Positions 43,901 to 54,302 of a stretch of 64,000 bases of DNA are shown piece by piece. The notes beneath the pieces were generated by a model. The model was not told the DNA's origin, did no database searches, and was given only the letters and a program-made list of their open reading frames with translations. Source of the stretch: Clostridia bacterium (GTDB lineage: Bacteria > Bacillota > Clostridia > Christensenellales > UBA1242). The position numbers and the translations under genes are program-made. Numbering within the stretch: the first letter of the stretch is position 1; each line of letters opens with the position of its first letter. The stretch lies in the NCBI GenBank assembly GCA_023228225.1, contig JALOBO010000001.1, positions 62,001 through 126,000 on the forward strand, written 5' to 3'.

Positions 43901-44675
43901 GGTAGATATTGTACTTAATCCATTAGGCGTTCCTTCTCGTATGAATATAGGACAGGCGCTAGAAGTACATTTAGGTCTTGTAGCAAAGGCACTAGGTTGG
44001 CATATAGCCACTCCGGCGTTTGATGGCGCGAGAGAAAGTGACATTCAAAAATTGTTTATTGAAAATAATTTACCTGATAACGGCAAACTTGAAATATTTG
44101 ATGGTCGTACAGGCGAAGCGTTTGAAAACACGGTAACAGTCGGTTATATGTATATGTTTAAGTTAATTCATATGGTTGATAGTAAAATTCACGCACGTAG
44201 TACGGGTCCTTATTCCCTAGTAACAAAACAACCTCTTGGTGGCAAAGCGCAATTTGGTGGCCAGAGATTTGGAGAAATGGAAGTTTGGGCATTAGAGGCT
44301 TATGGTGCAGCCAACATTTTACAAGAAATATTAACGGTAAAATCTGATGATGAGGCAGGCAGACAAAAAACTTATGAGGCTATTGTTCAGGGATTGCCAA
44401 TACCAGAACCAGGTATACCGGAAGCATTCCGCGTTCTTGTAAAAGAAATGCAAGGCTTAGGGTTGGATATTAAAATTCTTAACGAGGCAAAACAAGAAAT
44501 ATCCATAGATGATGTATCTAATGATGATGTATTTAAGTCAGGATTAGAACAAGAACCTGAAAAAGAAGAAATATCACTTAATATTGAAGATAATCCAATT
44601 AAAAATGATACGATTGCTTCAGAACCACTTGAAGATTTTGATGAAAGTATGTTGTTTGAAGATATGGACGAATAG
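40998..44675 (+). CDS. rpoB: RNA polymerase beta subunit
   Basis: Catalytic beta subunit, 1225 aa, colinear with Firmicute RpoB. The rifampicin region reads SQFMDQVNPLAELESKRKMS. By E. coli numbering Asp516, Arg528 and Ser531 are kept, His526 is Ser (residue 505 here), Arg529 is Lys, Ile530 is Met and Leu533 is Val; later Pro567 is Gln and Asn568 is Ser. The C-terminal 60 residues are a Glu/Asp-rich extension. Ribosome binding site GGGAGA. rpoC follows after 45 bases. rplKAJL, the usual upstream neighbours, are not here. Confidence 0.98.
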   Translation: MAKSTLAIKKVKYANQERYDFSKVTEKLEVPYLLEMQKKAYQYFLEKGIAEMMGEISPIADFSGKAELYLLEHSFDTQSKYTEDECIYRGVTYAAPLKVRARLVIKETGEVIDQDVFLGDIPLMTEKGSFIINGNERVIVSQIMRSPGVYYSKDIDKAGKLIYKGTVMPYRGEWLEPEITATEQMRIYVARDTRTTIGVLLKALGFGTDSEIAELFGNNAIIKGTLDKEIQKTKEEALLELSRKLRPSDIPSADATESYLRSLFFTNRYDLTRVGRYKFNKKLSIANRIKEKIVAEDIKLGGKVFVKAGQVISREVAKDIQNAGINQVFLLLENGVKHKVIGNNQVELEKFININPKDLNLMDTVYYPVLAEILKNNKTKEKRIEALKQNVEFLCERRLTLDDIIASISYELDLSAGFGNTDNIDHLGNRRIRSVGELMANEFRKGLLQLSLRAKEILQVQDLTQVTPSVLINARHVNKVIRDFVRSSQLSQFMDQVNPLAELESKRKMSAVGPGALTKERASAEARDIHYTHYGRICTIQTPEGQSIGLITNLALYARMNEYGFLETPYVRVDKTNQKVTNDIVYLAADDEDEFYIAQATEPLNEDGTFVNARIMGRHREEIAEYPATYIDFIDVSPRQFISEAAGLVPFLENDDTPRALMASNMQRQAVPLLRTEEPIIATGLEAKVAHDSGALTLATQDGIVTYVDASKIIVKSNSSETKEYNLTKFKKSNQETCMTSKPIAKKGQKVKKGDILADGYSTKNGELALGRNMLIAFMSWEGYNYEDAILVSERISKEDVYTSINISMYETEARTTKLGDEEITRDIPNLGDDVLKNLDENGIVRIGAEVKSGDIIVGKVTPKGETELTPEERLLRAIFGEKAREVRDTSLRMPHGEGGVVIDVQIFSRQNKDDNLEPGVNQVVKVIVAKKRKLSVGDKMCGRHGNKGVVSRIMKESDMPFLADGTPVDIVLNPLGVPSRMNIGQALEVHLGLVAKALGWHIATPAFDGARESDIQKLFIENNLPDNGKLEIFDGRTGEAFENTVTVGYMYMFKLIHMVDSKIHARSTGPYSLVTKQPLGGKAQFGGQRFGEMEVWALEAYGAANILQEILTVKSDDEAGRQKTYEAIVQGLPIPEPGIPEAFRVLVKEMQGLGLDIKILNEAKQEISIDDVSNDDVFKSGLEQEPEKEEISLNIEDNPIKNDTIASEPLEDFDESMLFEDMDE

Positions 44676-44720
44676 CATCTTATAAAATAAAAGTTAAAAA
44701 AATTTTACAGGAGAGTTAGA

Positions 44721-47700
44721 ATGTTTGAATTAGCAAATTTTGATTCTATGAGAATCGGTATAGCATCACCCGAGAAAATCAGACAATGGTCACATGGCGA
44801 AGTAACCAAAACCGAAACCATTAACTATCGTACGCAAAAACCAGAGCGCGATGGATTATTCTGTGAAAGAATATTTGGACCACGCAAAGACTGGGAATGT
44901 TCGTGCGGTAAATATAAGCGCATTCGTTATAAAGGTGTGGTTTGCGATAAATGCGGAGTAGAAGTTACAAGATCAAAAGTTCGTCGCGAAAGAATGGGAC
45001 ACATTGAACTTGCAACGCCAGTATCGCATATTTGGTTTTTCCGTAGCGTACCTTCACGCATAGGAATTATACTTGATATGTCACCTAAGGCTCTTGAACA
45101 AGTACTTTATTATGTATCTTATGTAGTTATAGACCCGGGCAAAACTGAATTTATAAAATGTCAACTTTTAAGTGATCATGAATACAGAGATGCAGTGGAA
45201 AAATATGGCACAAATTCTTTTAAAGCAGGAATGGGTGGAGAGTCAATAAAAACTTTATTGACAGCAGTTGATCTAGAAAAAATATCAGCAAAATTAAAAG
45301 AAGAACTTGTTACAGCAAAGGGACAGAAAAAACTTAAAGCGGCAAAACGATTAGAAGTTGTTCAATCATTTATTAAAAGTGGCAACCGCCCCGAGTGGAT
45401 GATACTTGAAGCACTTCCAGTTATACCACCAGATTTAAGACCTATGGTACAACTTGATGGTGGCTTATTTGCGACAAGCGATTTAAATGATTTATATAGA
45501 AGAGTTATTAATAGAAATAATCGTTTGAAAAAACTTATGGAAATGGGCGCCCCTGAGGTTATTATTAGAAACGAAAAACGTATGCTACAAGAGGCAGTAG
45601 ATGCATTAATTGAAAACGGAAAGCGCGGTAGGGCTATTCAAGGACCAAAAGCGCGTGATTTAAAATCATTAACCGCTATGCTTCGTGGTAAAAATGGTAG
45701 ATTCCGCCAAAACTTACTAGGAAAGCGTGTTGATTATTCAGGTCGTTCGGCTATTGTTGTTGGACCAGAACTTAAAATGTATCAATGTGGACTTCCAAAA
45801 GAAATGGCAATAGAATTATTTAAACCTTTTATTATGAAAAGGCTTGTAGAACTAAATCAATCACATAATATTAAAAGCGCAAAACGATTAATTGAACGAG
45901 AAAAACCAATTGTTTGGGACGTACTTGCTGATGTTATTAAAGATCACCCAGTACTTTTAAACCGTGCGCCTACACTTCATAAACTTGGTATTCAGGCTTT
46001 TGAACCTGTACTTGTAGAGGGCAGAGCAATAAAACTTCACCCGTTAGTATGTACAGCATTTAACGCAGACTTTGATGGAGATCAAATGCCCGTTCATATT
46101 CCACTTTCTGTTGAGGCTTGCACAGAAGCACGTATGCTTATGCTTGCATCAAATAATATTTTAAAACCTTCCGATGGAAAATCTATCGTTACTCCAAAAC
46201 AAGATATTGTTATGGGCTCGTACTACCTTACGATTTATAGGCCAGGTGCTAAGGGCGAAGGCAAATATTATATAAGTGAAGATGAGGCCCTAATGGCATA
46301 TCAATTAAAAGATTGCTCTTTACAGGCAAAAATTAACGTAAGGCGCACTCTGCTCATTGATGGGGTTATGAAATCAAAAACCATAGAAACTTCGGTTGGT
46401 AGAATTATATTTAATACTTGTATTCCACAACATATTGGATTTGTTGACCGCACAAAACCAGAAAACAATTTTGAATATGAAATTAACTTTGAAGTAAAAG
46501 CAAAATATTTAGGTGTAATAGTTGATAACGCATTTAATACATTGGGCGGAACAGAAACCTCAATTATGCTTGATAAGATTAAAGAAATGGGCTTTAAATA
46601 TTCTACTCTTTGTGCAGTTACTGCAAGCGTTTTTGATATGATTATACCAAAAGAGCGAGATATTTTACTTGCAGAAGCAAATAAAGCAGAACTCGAATTG
46701 GATAAAATGCATAAACGCGGATTAATTTCTGTTGCAGAGCGCAAGGCCGAATTTAACAAGATTTGGAAAGAAGCGGCCGCTAAAATCAGAACAGCCGTTG
46801 TTAATAATATGGACACATTTAATCCGATTAAAATGCTTGCAATCTCAAAAGCCCGTGGTAATGAAGATCAAATTCAACAACTTGCTGGTATACGTGGACT
46901 TATAGGTACCACATCAGGAACTACTGTTGATATGCCTATCAAAACAAGTTATCGTGAAGGTTTAAGTCCGTTACAATATTTCTTATCTTGTCGTGGTGGC
47001 CGTAAAGGTCTTGCCGATACCGCTTTAAAAACTGCTGATGCGGGTTATATGACAAGAAGACTTGTAGATGTTAGTCAAGATGTAATAGTAAAAGAAATGG
47101 ACTGCTTTGAATCTTTGGGTGAAAAACCAAAAGGTATGATTGTTACAAGTATCGTAAACAATGGAACAGAAGTTGAAAAACTCGAAGATCGTATAATGGG
47201 CAGATTCTCCGTAGAGGCAATTATAAATCCTAAGACAAAAGAAGTTATAGTAGAAGCGGATACTATGATTAGCCCAGCACAAGCAAAAGCCATTGGTGCC
47301 ACTGGCATTAATTCAGTCAAAATTAGAACAGCGTTGACTTGTCGCTCTAAACATGGTGTTTGTGCTAAATGCTATGGTAGAAATATGTCATCAAATTCGC
47401 TTGTTAACATTGGTGAAGCAATAGGTGTTATTGCCGCTCAATCAATAGGCGAACCTGGAACACAACTTACTATGAAAACTTTCCAAACTGGTGGTGTTGT
47501 TACTGCGGCCGATATAACAAAAGGTTTACCTCGTGTTGAAGAATTGTTTGAAGCAAGAAAGCCGAAAGGTTTGGCTGTAATTTCTGAGGTTACTGGTAAA
47601 GTAAGTATTAAAGAAGTTGATAAGCTATTTGAAGTTACAGTAAAAGCAATAGATGGAAACGTCGTTTATACATTACCATATGGAAGTGTTCTTAAAGTCA

Positions 47701-48281
47701 AAAATGGTGACAGTGTAGAACCGGGTTCACAACTTACCGAAGGTTCTGTATATCCTAATGATATATTAAGGACCAAGGGTGTTAAAGGTGTACAAGAATA
47801 TCTGCTTAGAGAAGTTCTTTCTGTATATCGTGAGCAAGGCGTTACAATAAATGCAAAGCACCTTGAAGTAATTATTAGACAAATGTTAAGACGCGTTAAA
47901 ATTGAAAGTGCCGGCAACACAACAATGTTACCAGGCGATATCGTAGATATATTTAAATACGAAACTGAAAATGATCGTGTACTCAAAGAAGGCGGAATGC
48001 CAGCAGTTGCTAAACGATTAATATTAGGAATTACCGCAGCAGCATTATCAACTGATTCATTCTTATCGGCAGCCTCTTTCCAAGAAACTTCAAGAGTGTT
48101 AACCGATGCGGCTGTTCGTGGCAAAACAGATCCACTAGCAGGACTAAAAGAAAATGTAATTATTGGTAAATTAATACCAGCAGGCACAGGATTATCAAGA
48201 TACCGTAATGTAAAATTTGCAGAGCCTAATCCTGTATCACATACAGAAAATATAGTAGTACAATCTTCCACAGTAATATAA
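44721..48281 (+). CDS. rpoC: RNA polymerase beta' subunit
   Basis: Catalytic beta' subunit, 1186 aa. The N-terminal zinc finger has [20 protein letters not shown] (about 58-77). The absolutely conserved magnesium loop NADFDGDQM lies at 448-456 with three Asp ligands. The trigger-loop region contains [20 protein letters not shown], and the second zinc-binding set is [19 protein letters not shown] ribosome binding site. It ends the rpoBC unit at a weak terminator. Confidence 0.98.
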   Translation: MFELANFDSMRIGIASPEKIRQWSHGEVTKTETINYRTQKPERDGLFCERIFGPRKDWECSCGKYKRIRYKGVVCDKCGVEVTRSKVRRERMGHIELATPVSHIWFFRSVPSRIGIILDMSPKALEQVLYYVSYVVIDPGKTEFIKCQLLSDHEYRDAVEKYGTNSFKAGMGGESIKTLLTAVDLEKISAKLKEELVTAKGQKKLKAAKRLEVVQSFIKSGNRPEWMILEALPVIPPDLRPMVQLDGGLFATSDLNDLYRRVINRNNRLKKLMEMGAPEVIIRNEKRMLQEAVDALIENGKRGRAIQGPKARDLKSLTAMLRGKNGRFRQNLLGKRVDYSGRSAIVVGPELKMYQCGLPKEMAIELFKPFIMKRLVELNQSHNIKSAKRLIEREKPIVWDVLADVIKDHPVLLNRAPTLHKLGIQAFEPVLVEGRAIKLHPLVCTAFNADFDGDQMPVHIPLSVEACTEARMLMLASNNILKPSDGKSIVTPKQDIVMGSYYLTIYRPGAKGEGKYYISEDEALMAYQLKDCSLQAKINVRRTLLIDGVMKSKTIETSVGRIIFNTCIPQHIGFVDRTKPENNFEYEINFEVKAKYLGVIVDNAFNTLGGTETSIMLDKIKEMGFKYSTLCAVTASVFDMIIPKERDILLAEANKAELELDKMHKRGLISVAERKAEFNKIWKEAAAKIRTAVVNNMDTFNPIKMLAISKARGNEDQIQQLAGIRGLIGTTSGTTVDMPIKTSYREGLSPLQYFLSCRGGRKGLADTALKTADAGYMTRRLVDVSQDVIVKEMDCFESLGEKPKGMIVTSIVNNGTEVEKLEDRIMGRFSVEAIINPKTKEVIVEADTMISPAQAKAIGATGINSVKIRTALTCRSKHGVCAKCYGRNMSSNSLVNIGEAIGVIAAQSIGEPGTQLTMKTFQTGGVVTAADITKGLPRVEELFEARKPKGLAVISEVTGKVSIKEVDKLFEVTVKAIDGNVVYTLPYGSVLKVKNGDSVEPGSQLTEGSVYPNDILRTKGVKGVQEYLLREVLSVYREQGVTINAKHLEVIIRQMLRRVKIESAGNTTMLPGDIVDIFKYETENDRVLKEGGMPAVAKRLILGITAAALSTDSFLSAASFQETSRVLTDAAVRGKTDPLAGLKENVIIGKLIPAGTGLSRYRNVKFAEPNPVSHTENIVVQSSTVI

Positions 48282-48310
48282 TTTATTAAAAAATTGCAAA
48301 ATAAAAAAAA

Positions 48311-48335
48311 TTTGTCGTAAAACGGCAGATTTTTT
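48311..48335 (+). terminator. rpoBC terminator
   Basis: TTTGTCG (48311-48317) pairs with CGGCAGA (48323-48329) using G-T pairs, followed by seven Ts. The 311 bases after rpoC also hold two promoters (48357 and 48504) but no gene I can support. Confidence 0.65.
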
Positions 48336-48356
48336 AATTAAACCCCCTTCATTCTT

Positions 48357-48385
48357 TTGACTATTTCTAATTGTTCAAGTATAAT
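48357..48385 (+). promoter_or_regulatory. Upstream promoter for the HicB-like gene pair
   Basis: TTGACT 48357-48362, 17-base spacer, TATAAT 48380-48385. The resulting leader of about 200 bases could also be a small RNA, but no terminator is seen before the second promoter. Confidence 0.65.
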
Positions 48386-48503
48386 TTATTTAGTTTGATG
48401 TTTGCTACAAGTAAATATTGGGCATAAGAAAGCAATGTTAACAAAAGTGGTACGTTAATATCCATATTTATAAAAAAAGTCGTATAAACTTTTAAAATGG
48501 GTA

Positions 48504-48532
48504 TTTACAAAGTATAAAATATGTGCTACACT
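48504..48532 (+). promoter_or_regulatory. Proximal promoter for the HicB-like gene pair
   Basis: TTTACA 48504-48509, 17-base spacer, TACACT 48527-48532, with an extended -10 TG at 48524-48525. Confidence 0.6.
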
Positions 48533-48592
48533 TTTACAAACACAAGAGGACATGCTTTCATTAAGGTAAATTAAAGGGGAAAATATTAGGCA

Positions 48593-48856
48593 ATGAAAAC
48601 ATATATCTATCCTGCAATTTTATATCTAGACGAAGAAAGCAAAGGTTACACAATTGCCTTTCACGACTTACAGTTATTTACAGAAGGCGATACGGTGGAA
48701 GAGTCCTACGAACGCGCTAGGGAATATCTTGAAATATATTCCGATTGTGTTTTAAAATATGGTGGTACTATGCCAGATGCGACTAAATATCTTGAAACTG
48801 CCAAAAAATACAAAGACAATATTGTGTTATTAGTAGATTCTAAAAAATCTGACTAA
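48593..48856 (+). CDS. HicB-like antitoxin-fold protein, no HicA partner seen
   Basis: 87 aa with the HicB N-terminal pattern: YPAILYLDEESKGYTIAFHDLQ, then EGDTVEESYERAREYLE and a GTMPDATKY end (degraded RNase H fold). It lacks a C-terminal helix-turn-helix. HicB normally neutralises the HicA mRNA interferase, but no small HicA-like gene with a double-stranded-RNA-binding fold lies on either side. A GGGG Shine-Dalgarno is rather far (13 bases); AGG three bases before the ATG is an alternative. An orphan or domesticated member is likely. Confidence 0.75.
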   Translation: MKTYIYPAILYLDEESKGYTIAFHDLQLFTEGDTVEESYERAREYLEIYSDCVLKYGGTMPDATKYLETAKKYKDNIVLLVDSKKSD

Positions 48857-48875
48857 TACGAAACGGAGAGAAAGT

Positions 48876-49133
48876 ATGTTAACAATGAATCAATACAATG
48901 AATTTACAAGGGCTGGTCTACTTACCCCGCTACCTGAAATGTGTGCAAAATTTGGCAAATTAGTTTGTAAAGCCAATTTACCAGCAAATTATAATGGCAT
49001 CATTCCGCAATTTTTAATTATATCAGACCCGATGACTAGACCTGAAACGAGGGTGAAAAATGCTGAATTAGTAAATTCGTTTAAAACATTGATGCAAAAA
49101 AAAGAAAACGAAATAACCAGCGTAAACGCATAA
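48876..49133 (+). CDS. Small protein of unknown function
   Basis: 85 aa, not recognised. It begins MLTMNQYNEFTRAGLLTPLP, has a middle YNGIIPQFLIISDPMTRPETR and a lysine-rich helical end; two cysteines. CGGAGAG ribosome binding site, 19 bases after the HicB-like gene, so probably one operon. It does not look like HicA (no GWxxxRxxGSH-type motif). A hairpin terminator follows. Confidence 0.65.
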   Translation: MLTMNQYNEFTRAGLLTPLPEMCAKFGKLVCKANLPANYNGIIPQFLIISDPMTRPETRVKNAELVNSFKTLMQKKENEITSVNA

Positions 49134-49163
49134 CAATATTTTTTATAATTCCTATGCAAATTA

Positions 49164-49210
49164 AATAAGTATTTGGTTTTGTAGGTAAACAAAATTGATG
49201 CTTATTTTTT
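49164..49210 (+). terminator. Terminator of the HicB-like operon
   Basis: Two stacked stems, AATAAG (49164-49169) with CTTATT (49201-49206) and an inner TTTTGT/ACAAAA, then a T-run. Confidence 0.7.
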
Positions 49211-49346
49211 ATTGGGAAAAATCAAAAATATTTTTATACTTTATATGGTATATTGATTTTATAAAATCGTTCAAAAAATACTAAAATTATCATTTGATTT
49301 TACCGTTCCAAGTGCGGTAAAAAGCCCAAAAATTCTAAAAAATTTG

Positions 49347-49375
49347 TTGACATGCAAAATTTAAAGTGATAGAAT
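49347..49375 (+). promoter_or_regulatory. Promoter of the str operon
   Basis: TTGACA 49347-49352, 17-base spacer, TAGAAT 49370-49375, 55 bases before the L7Ae-like gene. It makes the str operon independent of rpoBC. Confidence 0.85.
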
Positions 49376-49430
49376 AGTTTGCGTTACATAATTAAAACAA
49401 AAAGTCTAGTTTAAATTAAGGTGTTAGAAA

Positions 49431-49697
49431 TTGAATAAACTTTCAAAAATAGATGTAACGGATTTATTGGTTACTAATAAAAGTATTGTTGGATTAAAGC
49501 AAGTAATGAAAATGCTATCAGAACAGAAACTTCAATTCGTAATACTAGCAGAAGATGCTGATGAATACTTAAAAAATCAAATTTACAGTGCTTGTGCGAG
49601 CCATAATGTTAAAATCGTATATTATGAATCACGCAAAGAACTCGGTTCATTATCGGGCATAACTGTGAGTGCTGCCGTTATTGGTATTATAAAATAA
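49431..49697 (+). CDS. L7Ae-like ribosomal protein (YbxF family)
   Basis: 88 aa L7Ae/L30e-family RNA-binding protein that recognises kink-turn RNA. The motif VGLKQVMKMLSEQKLQFVILAEDAD, the later SACASHNVKIVYYESRKELG and the ISGITVSAAVIGI-like end fit the family. TTG start supported by AAGGTG eight bases upstream; no ATG is near. It lies between rpoC and rpsL as ybxF does in Bacillus, first gene of the str operon here. Confidence 0.9.
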   Translation: MNKLSKIDVTDLLVTNKSIVGLKQVMKMLSEQKLQFVILAEDADEYLKNQIYSACASHNVKIVYYESRKELGSLSGITVSAAVIGIIK

Positions 49698-49742
49698 TTA
49701 TCCAATGGCAACAATAAAGGCAATAACCTAAGGAGGAATAAA

Positions 49743-50114
49743 ATGCCAACGATTAATCAATTAGTGCGTCAAGGTCGTAAAAAAGTAGAATATAAATCTA
49801 AGACGCCATTACTTAAAGAAAATCCGCAAAAACGCGGAGTTTGTCTTACAGTTACAACAACAACCCCTAAAAAACCCAACTCAGCACTTCGAAAAATTGC
49901 GAGAGTGCGTTTATCAGATGGTCAAGAGGGTACAGTATATATTCCGGGTGTAGGTCATAACTTACAGGAGCACTCAGTTGTTCTTATTCGTGGCGGTAGG
50001 GTTAAAGACTTGCCAGGTGTTCGTTACCACATTATTCGCGGTACATTAGATACTGCTGGTGTGGCAAAACGCGCACAAAGCCGTTCAAAATATGGCGCTA
50101 AAAAAGGTAAATAA
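49743..50114 (+). CDS. rpsL: Ribosomal protein uS12
   Basis: 123-aa decoding-centre protein. The conserved [17 protein letters not shown] and [17 protein letters not shown] are intact; the lysines altered in streptomycin-resistant mutants (PKKPNS and GRVKDLP) are wild type. The [14 protein letters not shown] segment precedes them. Strong AAGGAGG ribosome binding site. Followed by rpsG after 23 bases. Confidence 0.98.
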   Translation: MPTINQLVRQGRKKVEYKSKTPLLKENPQKRGVCLTVTTTTPKKPNSALRKIARVRLSDGQEGTVYIPGVGHNLQEHSVVLIRGGRVKDLPGVRYHIIRGTLDTAGVAKRAQSRSKYGAKKGK

Positions 50115-50137
50115 ATTTTAACAAGGAGTAAATAATA

Positions 50138-50608
50138 ATGCCAAGAAGAAGTGGAATTCCAAAGAAAGATGTACTGCCAGATTCAAAATTTAACAGTAAA
50201 ATCGTTACAAAATTAATTAATCAAATTATGATGGAAGGCAAAAAAGGCATAGCACAAAATATTGTGTATAATGCTTTTGATATTATAAAAGAAAAAACAA
50301 GTCAGGACGCTTCAACAGTTTTTATGCAAGCACTTGAAAATACTATGCCTATGTTAGAAACTAAGGCGCGCAGAGTTGGTGGTGCTACATATCAAGTACC
50401 AATGGAAGTTAGACCTGAAAGAAGACAAACCTTAGGTATTCGTTGGATTGTACAGTATTCAAGAAAGCGTACAGAACGGGGTATGGAAAATAAAATTGCA
50501 GGCGAAATTATTGATGCATATTCAAATGCCGGCGGTGCTGTAAAACGCAAAGAAGAAATGCATAGAATGGCAGAAGCCAATAGGGCCTTTGCGCATTACA
50601 AATGGTAA
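50138..50608 (+). CDS. rpsG: Ribosomal protein uS7
   Basis: 156-aa primary 16S rRNA-binding protein of the small-subunit head. It has the typical MPRR start, [21 protein letters not shown] and the C-terminal [27 protein letters not shown] ribosome binding site. fusA follows after 27 bases in the standard str order. Confidence 0.98.
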   Translation: MPRRSGIPKKDVLPDSKFNSKIVTKLINQIMMEGKKGIAQNIVYNAFDIIKEKTSQDASTVFMQALENTMPMLETKARRVGGATYQVPMEVRPERRQTLGIRWIVQYSRKRTERGMENKIAGEIIDAYSNAGGAVKRKEEMHRMAEANRAFAHYKW

Positions 50609-50635
50609 AATTAAAATAAGGAGTAAATTACACTC

Positions 50636-52720
50636 ATGCCAAGAACTCACACATTAGAAATGACCAGAAATATTGGTATAATGGCACATATAGATGCTGG
50701 CAAAACCACAACTACTGAGCGAATACTATTCTATACGGGCAAAACCCATAAAATAGGTGAAGTGCACGAAGGCGTGGCAGTTATGGATTGGATGGCTCAG
50801 GAACAAGAACGCGGTATAACTATTACTAGTGCAGCGACTACAACATATTGGAAAGGTCATAAAATAAATATTATAGATACCCCAGGACATGTGGACTTTA
50901 CTGTTGAAGTAGAACGTAGCCTTAAAGTTCTTGATGGAGCGGTTATGGTATTTTGTGCTCGTGGTGGAGTACAACCGCAATCTGAAACTGTTTGGCGCCA
51001 AGCCATCAAGTATAAAGTTCCAAGAGTTTGTTATATAAACAAAATGGATATTAATGGCGCTGATTTTTATCATGTAATTGATATGATGAAAAAAAGATTA
51101 TTTGCCACCCCGATAGCAATTCAAATGCCTATTGGATCAGAAGATACATTCCGTGGTCTTATAGATCTGATGACTATGGAGGCATACATTTATCCAGATG
51201 ACTTAGGGCAAGATCAGGAAATTATAACAGTTCCGGCAGATTTATTACCACAAGCAAAAAAAATGCGTGAACAAATGGTAGAAAGTATTGCTGAAACCGA
51301 TGATGCATTAATAGAAAAGTTTTTAACCGGTGAAGAAATTTCCGTACCAGAACTTAAATTAGCACTTAGACGTGCAACCCTTGCATTAAAAGTTAATCCA
51401 GTTATATGTGGCAGTTCATATAAAAACAAAGGCGTTCAAAAGATGATTGACGCCGTTATTGATTATCTGCCATCTCCACTAGATATAGACCATGTTACAG
51501 GTATAGTTCCTTTTACTGATAAAACCGAAATAAGGAAGACTGCTGATAATGAGCCATTTGCTGGACTTGCATTTAAAATTATGTCAGATCCATTTGTAGG
51601 TAGATTATCATTTTTTAGAATTTATAGCGGGACAATGAATGCTGGGACTTATGTTCTAAATTCAACTAAAAACAAAAAAGAAAGAATAGGCAGACTTATT
51701 CAAATGCATGCTAACAACCGCTTAGAAATCCAGAATGTTTGTGCGGGAGATATTTGTGCTATTGTAGGTCTTAAAGATACCACCACAGGCGATACATTAT
51801 GCGACCCCGATCACCCAATTATTTTAGAAAGTATGACTTTTGCAGAACCCGTTATCAAAATGGCTATTGAACCTAAAACAAAAATAGACCAAGAAAAAAT
51901 GATTAACGGATTAATTAAACTTGCAGAAGAAGATCCTACTTTTAAGACTCATACAGATAAAGAAACAGGTCAAACGATTATTGCCGGAATGGGCGAATTA
52001 CATTTAGATGTTCTTGTTGATCGTTTAAGACGAGAATTTGGGGTTGATGCAAATGTTGGTAAACCACAAGTTGCATACAGAGAAACAATTAGACGCGCTG
52101 TACGAGCCGAAGGTAAGTACATCAAGCAGTCTGGTGGTAAAGGGCAGTACGGTCACTGTTGGATTGAAATGGAACCACTCGAACCTGCAAAAGGTTATGA
52201 GTTTGTGGATAAAACTGTTGGCGGAAGTATTCCAAAGGAATATATTCCGGCAATTGACAGTGGTATTCGCGAGGCTAAACAAAACGGGATTTTGGCAGGC
52301 TATGAAATGGTTGACTTCAAAGTTACAGTAACAGATGGAAGTTATCACGAAGTAGACTCTTCTGAAATGGCGTTTAAAATAGCAGGCTCTCTTGCTTACA
52401 AGGAAGGCGCAAGGCAGGCTAATGCTGTATTACTTGAACCTATTATGAAGGTTCAGGTAGAAGTCCCTGATGATTACTTAGGCGATGTTATGGGAAACAT
52501 TAATGGTCGCCGTGGTACATTACAGGCGATTGAGTTACGCAATGGCGTACAAATAATTAATGCCGAAGTTCCACTTTCAGAAATGTTTGGCTATGCCACA
52601 GATTTAAGAAGTAGAACGCAAGGCAGAGGAACTTTCACAATGGAATTTGAAAAATACCTTGAAGTTCCAAAAAGTGTTGCCGAAAAAATTATTGGCGACA
52701 GGGCAAAAAATAACAATTAA
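50636..52720 (+). CDS. fusA: Elongation factor G
   Basis: Translocation GTPase, 694 aa. G domain: [19 protein letters not shown] (17-35), [22 protein letters not shown] and the SAL-type motif GSSYKNKG. Domains II-V follow, with domain IV ([20 protein letters not shown]) that enters the decoding site. AAGGAGT ribosome binding site. It is the canonical EF-G next to rpsG and tuf rather than a tetracycline-protection homologue. Confidence 0.98.
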   Translation: MPRTHTLEMTRNIGIMAHIDAGKTTTTERILFYTGKTHKIGEVHEGVAVMDWMAQEQERGITITSAATTTYWKGHKINIIDTPGHVDFTVEVERSLKVLDGAVMVFCARGGVQPQSETVWRQAIKYKVPRVCYINKMDINGADFYHVIDMMKKRLFATPIAIQMPIGSEDTFRGLIDLMTMEAYIYPDDLGQDQEIITVPADLLPQAKKMREQMVESIAETDDALIEKFLTGEEISVPELKLALRRATLALKVNPVICGSSYKNKGVQKMIDAVIDYLPSPLDIDHVTGIVPFTDKTEIRKTADNEPFAGLAFKIMSDPFVGRLSFFRIYSGTMNAGTYVLNSTKNKKERIGRLIQMHANNRLEIQNVCAGDICAIVGLKDTTTGDTLCDPDHPIILESMTFAEPVIKMAIEPKTKIDQEKMINGLIKLAEEDPTFKTHTDKETGQTIIAGMGELHLDVLVDRLRREFGVDANVGKPQVAYRETIRRAVRAEGKYIKQSGGKGQYGHCWIEMEPLEPAKGYEFVDKTVGGSIPKEYIPAIDSGIREAKQNGILAGYEMVDFKVTVTDGSYHEVDSSEMAFKIAGSLAYKEGARQANAVLLEPIMKVQVEVPDDYLGDVMGNINGRRGTLQAIELRNGVQIINAEVPLSEMFGYATDLRSRTQGRGTFTMEFEKYLEVPKSVAEKIIGDRAKNNN

Positions 52721-52743
52721 AAATTTTTAGGAGGATTATTTAA

Positions 52744-53946
52744 ATGGCAAAAGCAAAATTTGACAGAAGCAAAACACACGTTAATGTAGGTACTATTGGT
52801 CACGTTGACCATGGCAAAACAACTCTTACAACTGCAATCACAATAGTACAAGCACAAAAGGGTGGAGCCACCGCTCTAAGATATGACGAAATTGATAAGG
52901 CTCCAGAAGAAAAAGCAAGAGGTATTACAATTAATACCGCGCACGTTGAGTATTCAACAGACAAAAGACACTATGCACACGTGGATTGTCCGGGGCACGC
53001 AGACTATGTAAAAAATATGATTACGGGTGCCGCACAAATGGATGGAGCAATTCTAGTCGTTTCAGCGGCTGATGGTCCTATGCCACAAACACGCGAACAC
53101 ATCTTATTAGCCCGACAGGTTGGTGTTCCTTATATTGTAGTATTCCTTAATAAATGCGATATGGTTAATGATGATGAACTTCTTGAACTTGTTGAAATGG
53201 AAGTTAGAGAATTATTAACAAAGAACGGATTTCCAGGTGATAAGACCCCGATTATTCGCGGTTCTGCACTATTGGCTCTTCAAGATGCTCAAAATGGCGT
53301 AAAAGATTCACCAAATTACAAATGTATTAATGAACTTATGGACGCAATTGATACTTTTATTCCGGATCCAGTTCGTGCAATAGATCAACCTTTCCTTATG
53401 CCAGTTGAAGATGTTATGACTATTACAGGTCGCGGAACAGTTGCGACTGGTCGTGTTGAACGTGGCATAATTAAAATTGGTGACCCAGTTGAAATTAACG
53501 GTCTTGGCGTTAAAAAGGCATCTGTTGTTACAGGTGTTGAAATGTTCCGTAAAACTCTCGATCAAGCACAAGCCGGTGACAATGTTGGATTACTATTAAG
53601 AGGCGTTGAAAGAGATGACATTGAAAGAGGTCAAGTTGTATGCAAGCCTGGTTCAGTTAATCCTCACACTGATTTTACTGCTCAAATTTATGTACTCAAA
53701 AAAGAAGAAGGCGGACGTCATACCCCATTCTTTAATGGCTATCGTCCACAATTCTACTTCCGTACGACAGATGTTACAGGTACAATAGATCTTCCGGCAG
53801 GCGTTGAGATGGTTATGCCAGGCGATCATATTACAATTACGGTAAAATTAATTCAACCTATTGCTATGGAAGCAGGTTTACGCTTTGCTATTCGTGAAGG
53901 CGGAAGAACTGTTGGTTCAGGCGTTGTATCAAATATTTTAAAGTAA
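52744..53946 (+). CDS. tuf: Elongation factor Tu
   Basis: GTPase that delivers aminoacyl-tRNA, 400 aa. G motifs: GHVDHGKTT (19-27), [25 protein letters not shown] and SAL. Domains II and III contain [20 protein letters not shown] and the late [22 protein letters not shown] ribosome binding site. It ends the str operon before a large hairpin. Confidence 0.98.
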   Translation: MAKAKFDRSKTHVNVGTIGHVDHGKTTLTTAITIVQAQKGGATALRYDEIDKAPEEKARGITINTAHVEYSTDKRHYAHVDCPGHADYVKNMITGAAQMDGAILVVSAADGPMPQTREHILLARQVGVPYIVVFLNKCDMVNDDELLELVEMEVRELLTKNGFPGDKTPIIRGSALLALQDAQNGVKDSPNYKCINELMDAIDTFIPDPVRAIDQPFLMPVEDVMTITGRGTVATGRVERGIIKIGDPVEINGLGVKKASVVTGVEMFRKTLDQAQAGDNVGLLLRGVERDDIERGQVVCKPGSVNPHTDFTAQIYVLKKEEGGRHTPFFNGYRPQFYFRTTDVTGTIDLPAGVEMVMPGDHITITVKLIQPIAMEAGLRFAIREGGRTVGSGVVSNILK

Positions 53947-53990
53947 TATAAAATTAAATTCGACCGTTTTAAAATAAATTTTTTAACATG

Positions 53991-54065
53991 TTAGCCTGTT
54001 TAAAATCCGTTAGCATACTTGTTGTTGCGCAGTGGGATTTAAGCAGGCTAATTATTATGTTTTTT
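53991..54065 (+). terminator. Large terminator of the str operon
   Basis: Arm 53991-54008 (starts TTAGCCTG) pairs with 54035-54051 (ends CAGGCTAA) with a bulge and a G-T, 26-base loop, followed by T-rich DNA with seven Ts. The remaining bases to 54302 hold a second hairpin and a promoter but no supportable gene. Confidence 0.75.
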
Positions 54066-54184
54066 TAATTATAATTGCAGGATTTATCTGTTTGTTTAAT
54101 GGTTGGTATTATTATAAAGTGGTGATTATTTTTATCACAAAATGTTCAAAATATAAATTGAATTGGTTAAATAATGTTAAATAA

Positions 54185-54206
54185 ACGGCTAAAAGGCTGT
54201 TTTTTA
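54185..54206 (+). terminator. Second hairpin and T-run after tuf
   Basis: ACGGCT (54185-54190), loop AAAA, GGCTGT (54195-54200, two G-T pairs), then six Ts. It could be a backup terminator or the end of a small RNA from about 54060-54200. Confidence 0.55.
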
Positions 54207-54239
54207 TATGTATAATGTGTTTAATGTTTGTATAAAACA

Positions 54240-54268
54240 TTGAAAATTTTTTATTTTTATGTTATAAT
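54240..54268 (+). promoter_or_regulatory. Promoter of the charged unknown gene
   Basis: TTGAAA 54240-54245, 17-base spacer, TATAAT 54263-54268, leader about 28 bases. Confidence 0.8.
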
Positions 54269-54302
54269 TTGTTAACGAATTATTTTGGGAGGGTATAAAG
54301 CG

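Noticed and set aside
48386-48503. Possible small RNA or leader peptide between the two promoters before the HicB-like gene
   Set aside because: Only 9- and 7-codon frames without ribosome binding sites and no terminator; not supportable.
54066-54206. Possible small RNA between the tuf terminator and the second hairpin
   Set aside because: A terminal hairpin with T-run exists, but I could not find a convincing promoter within 54060-54150.
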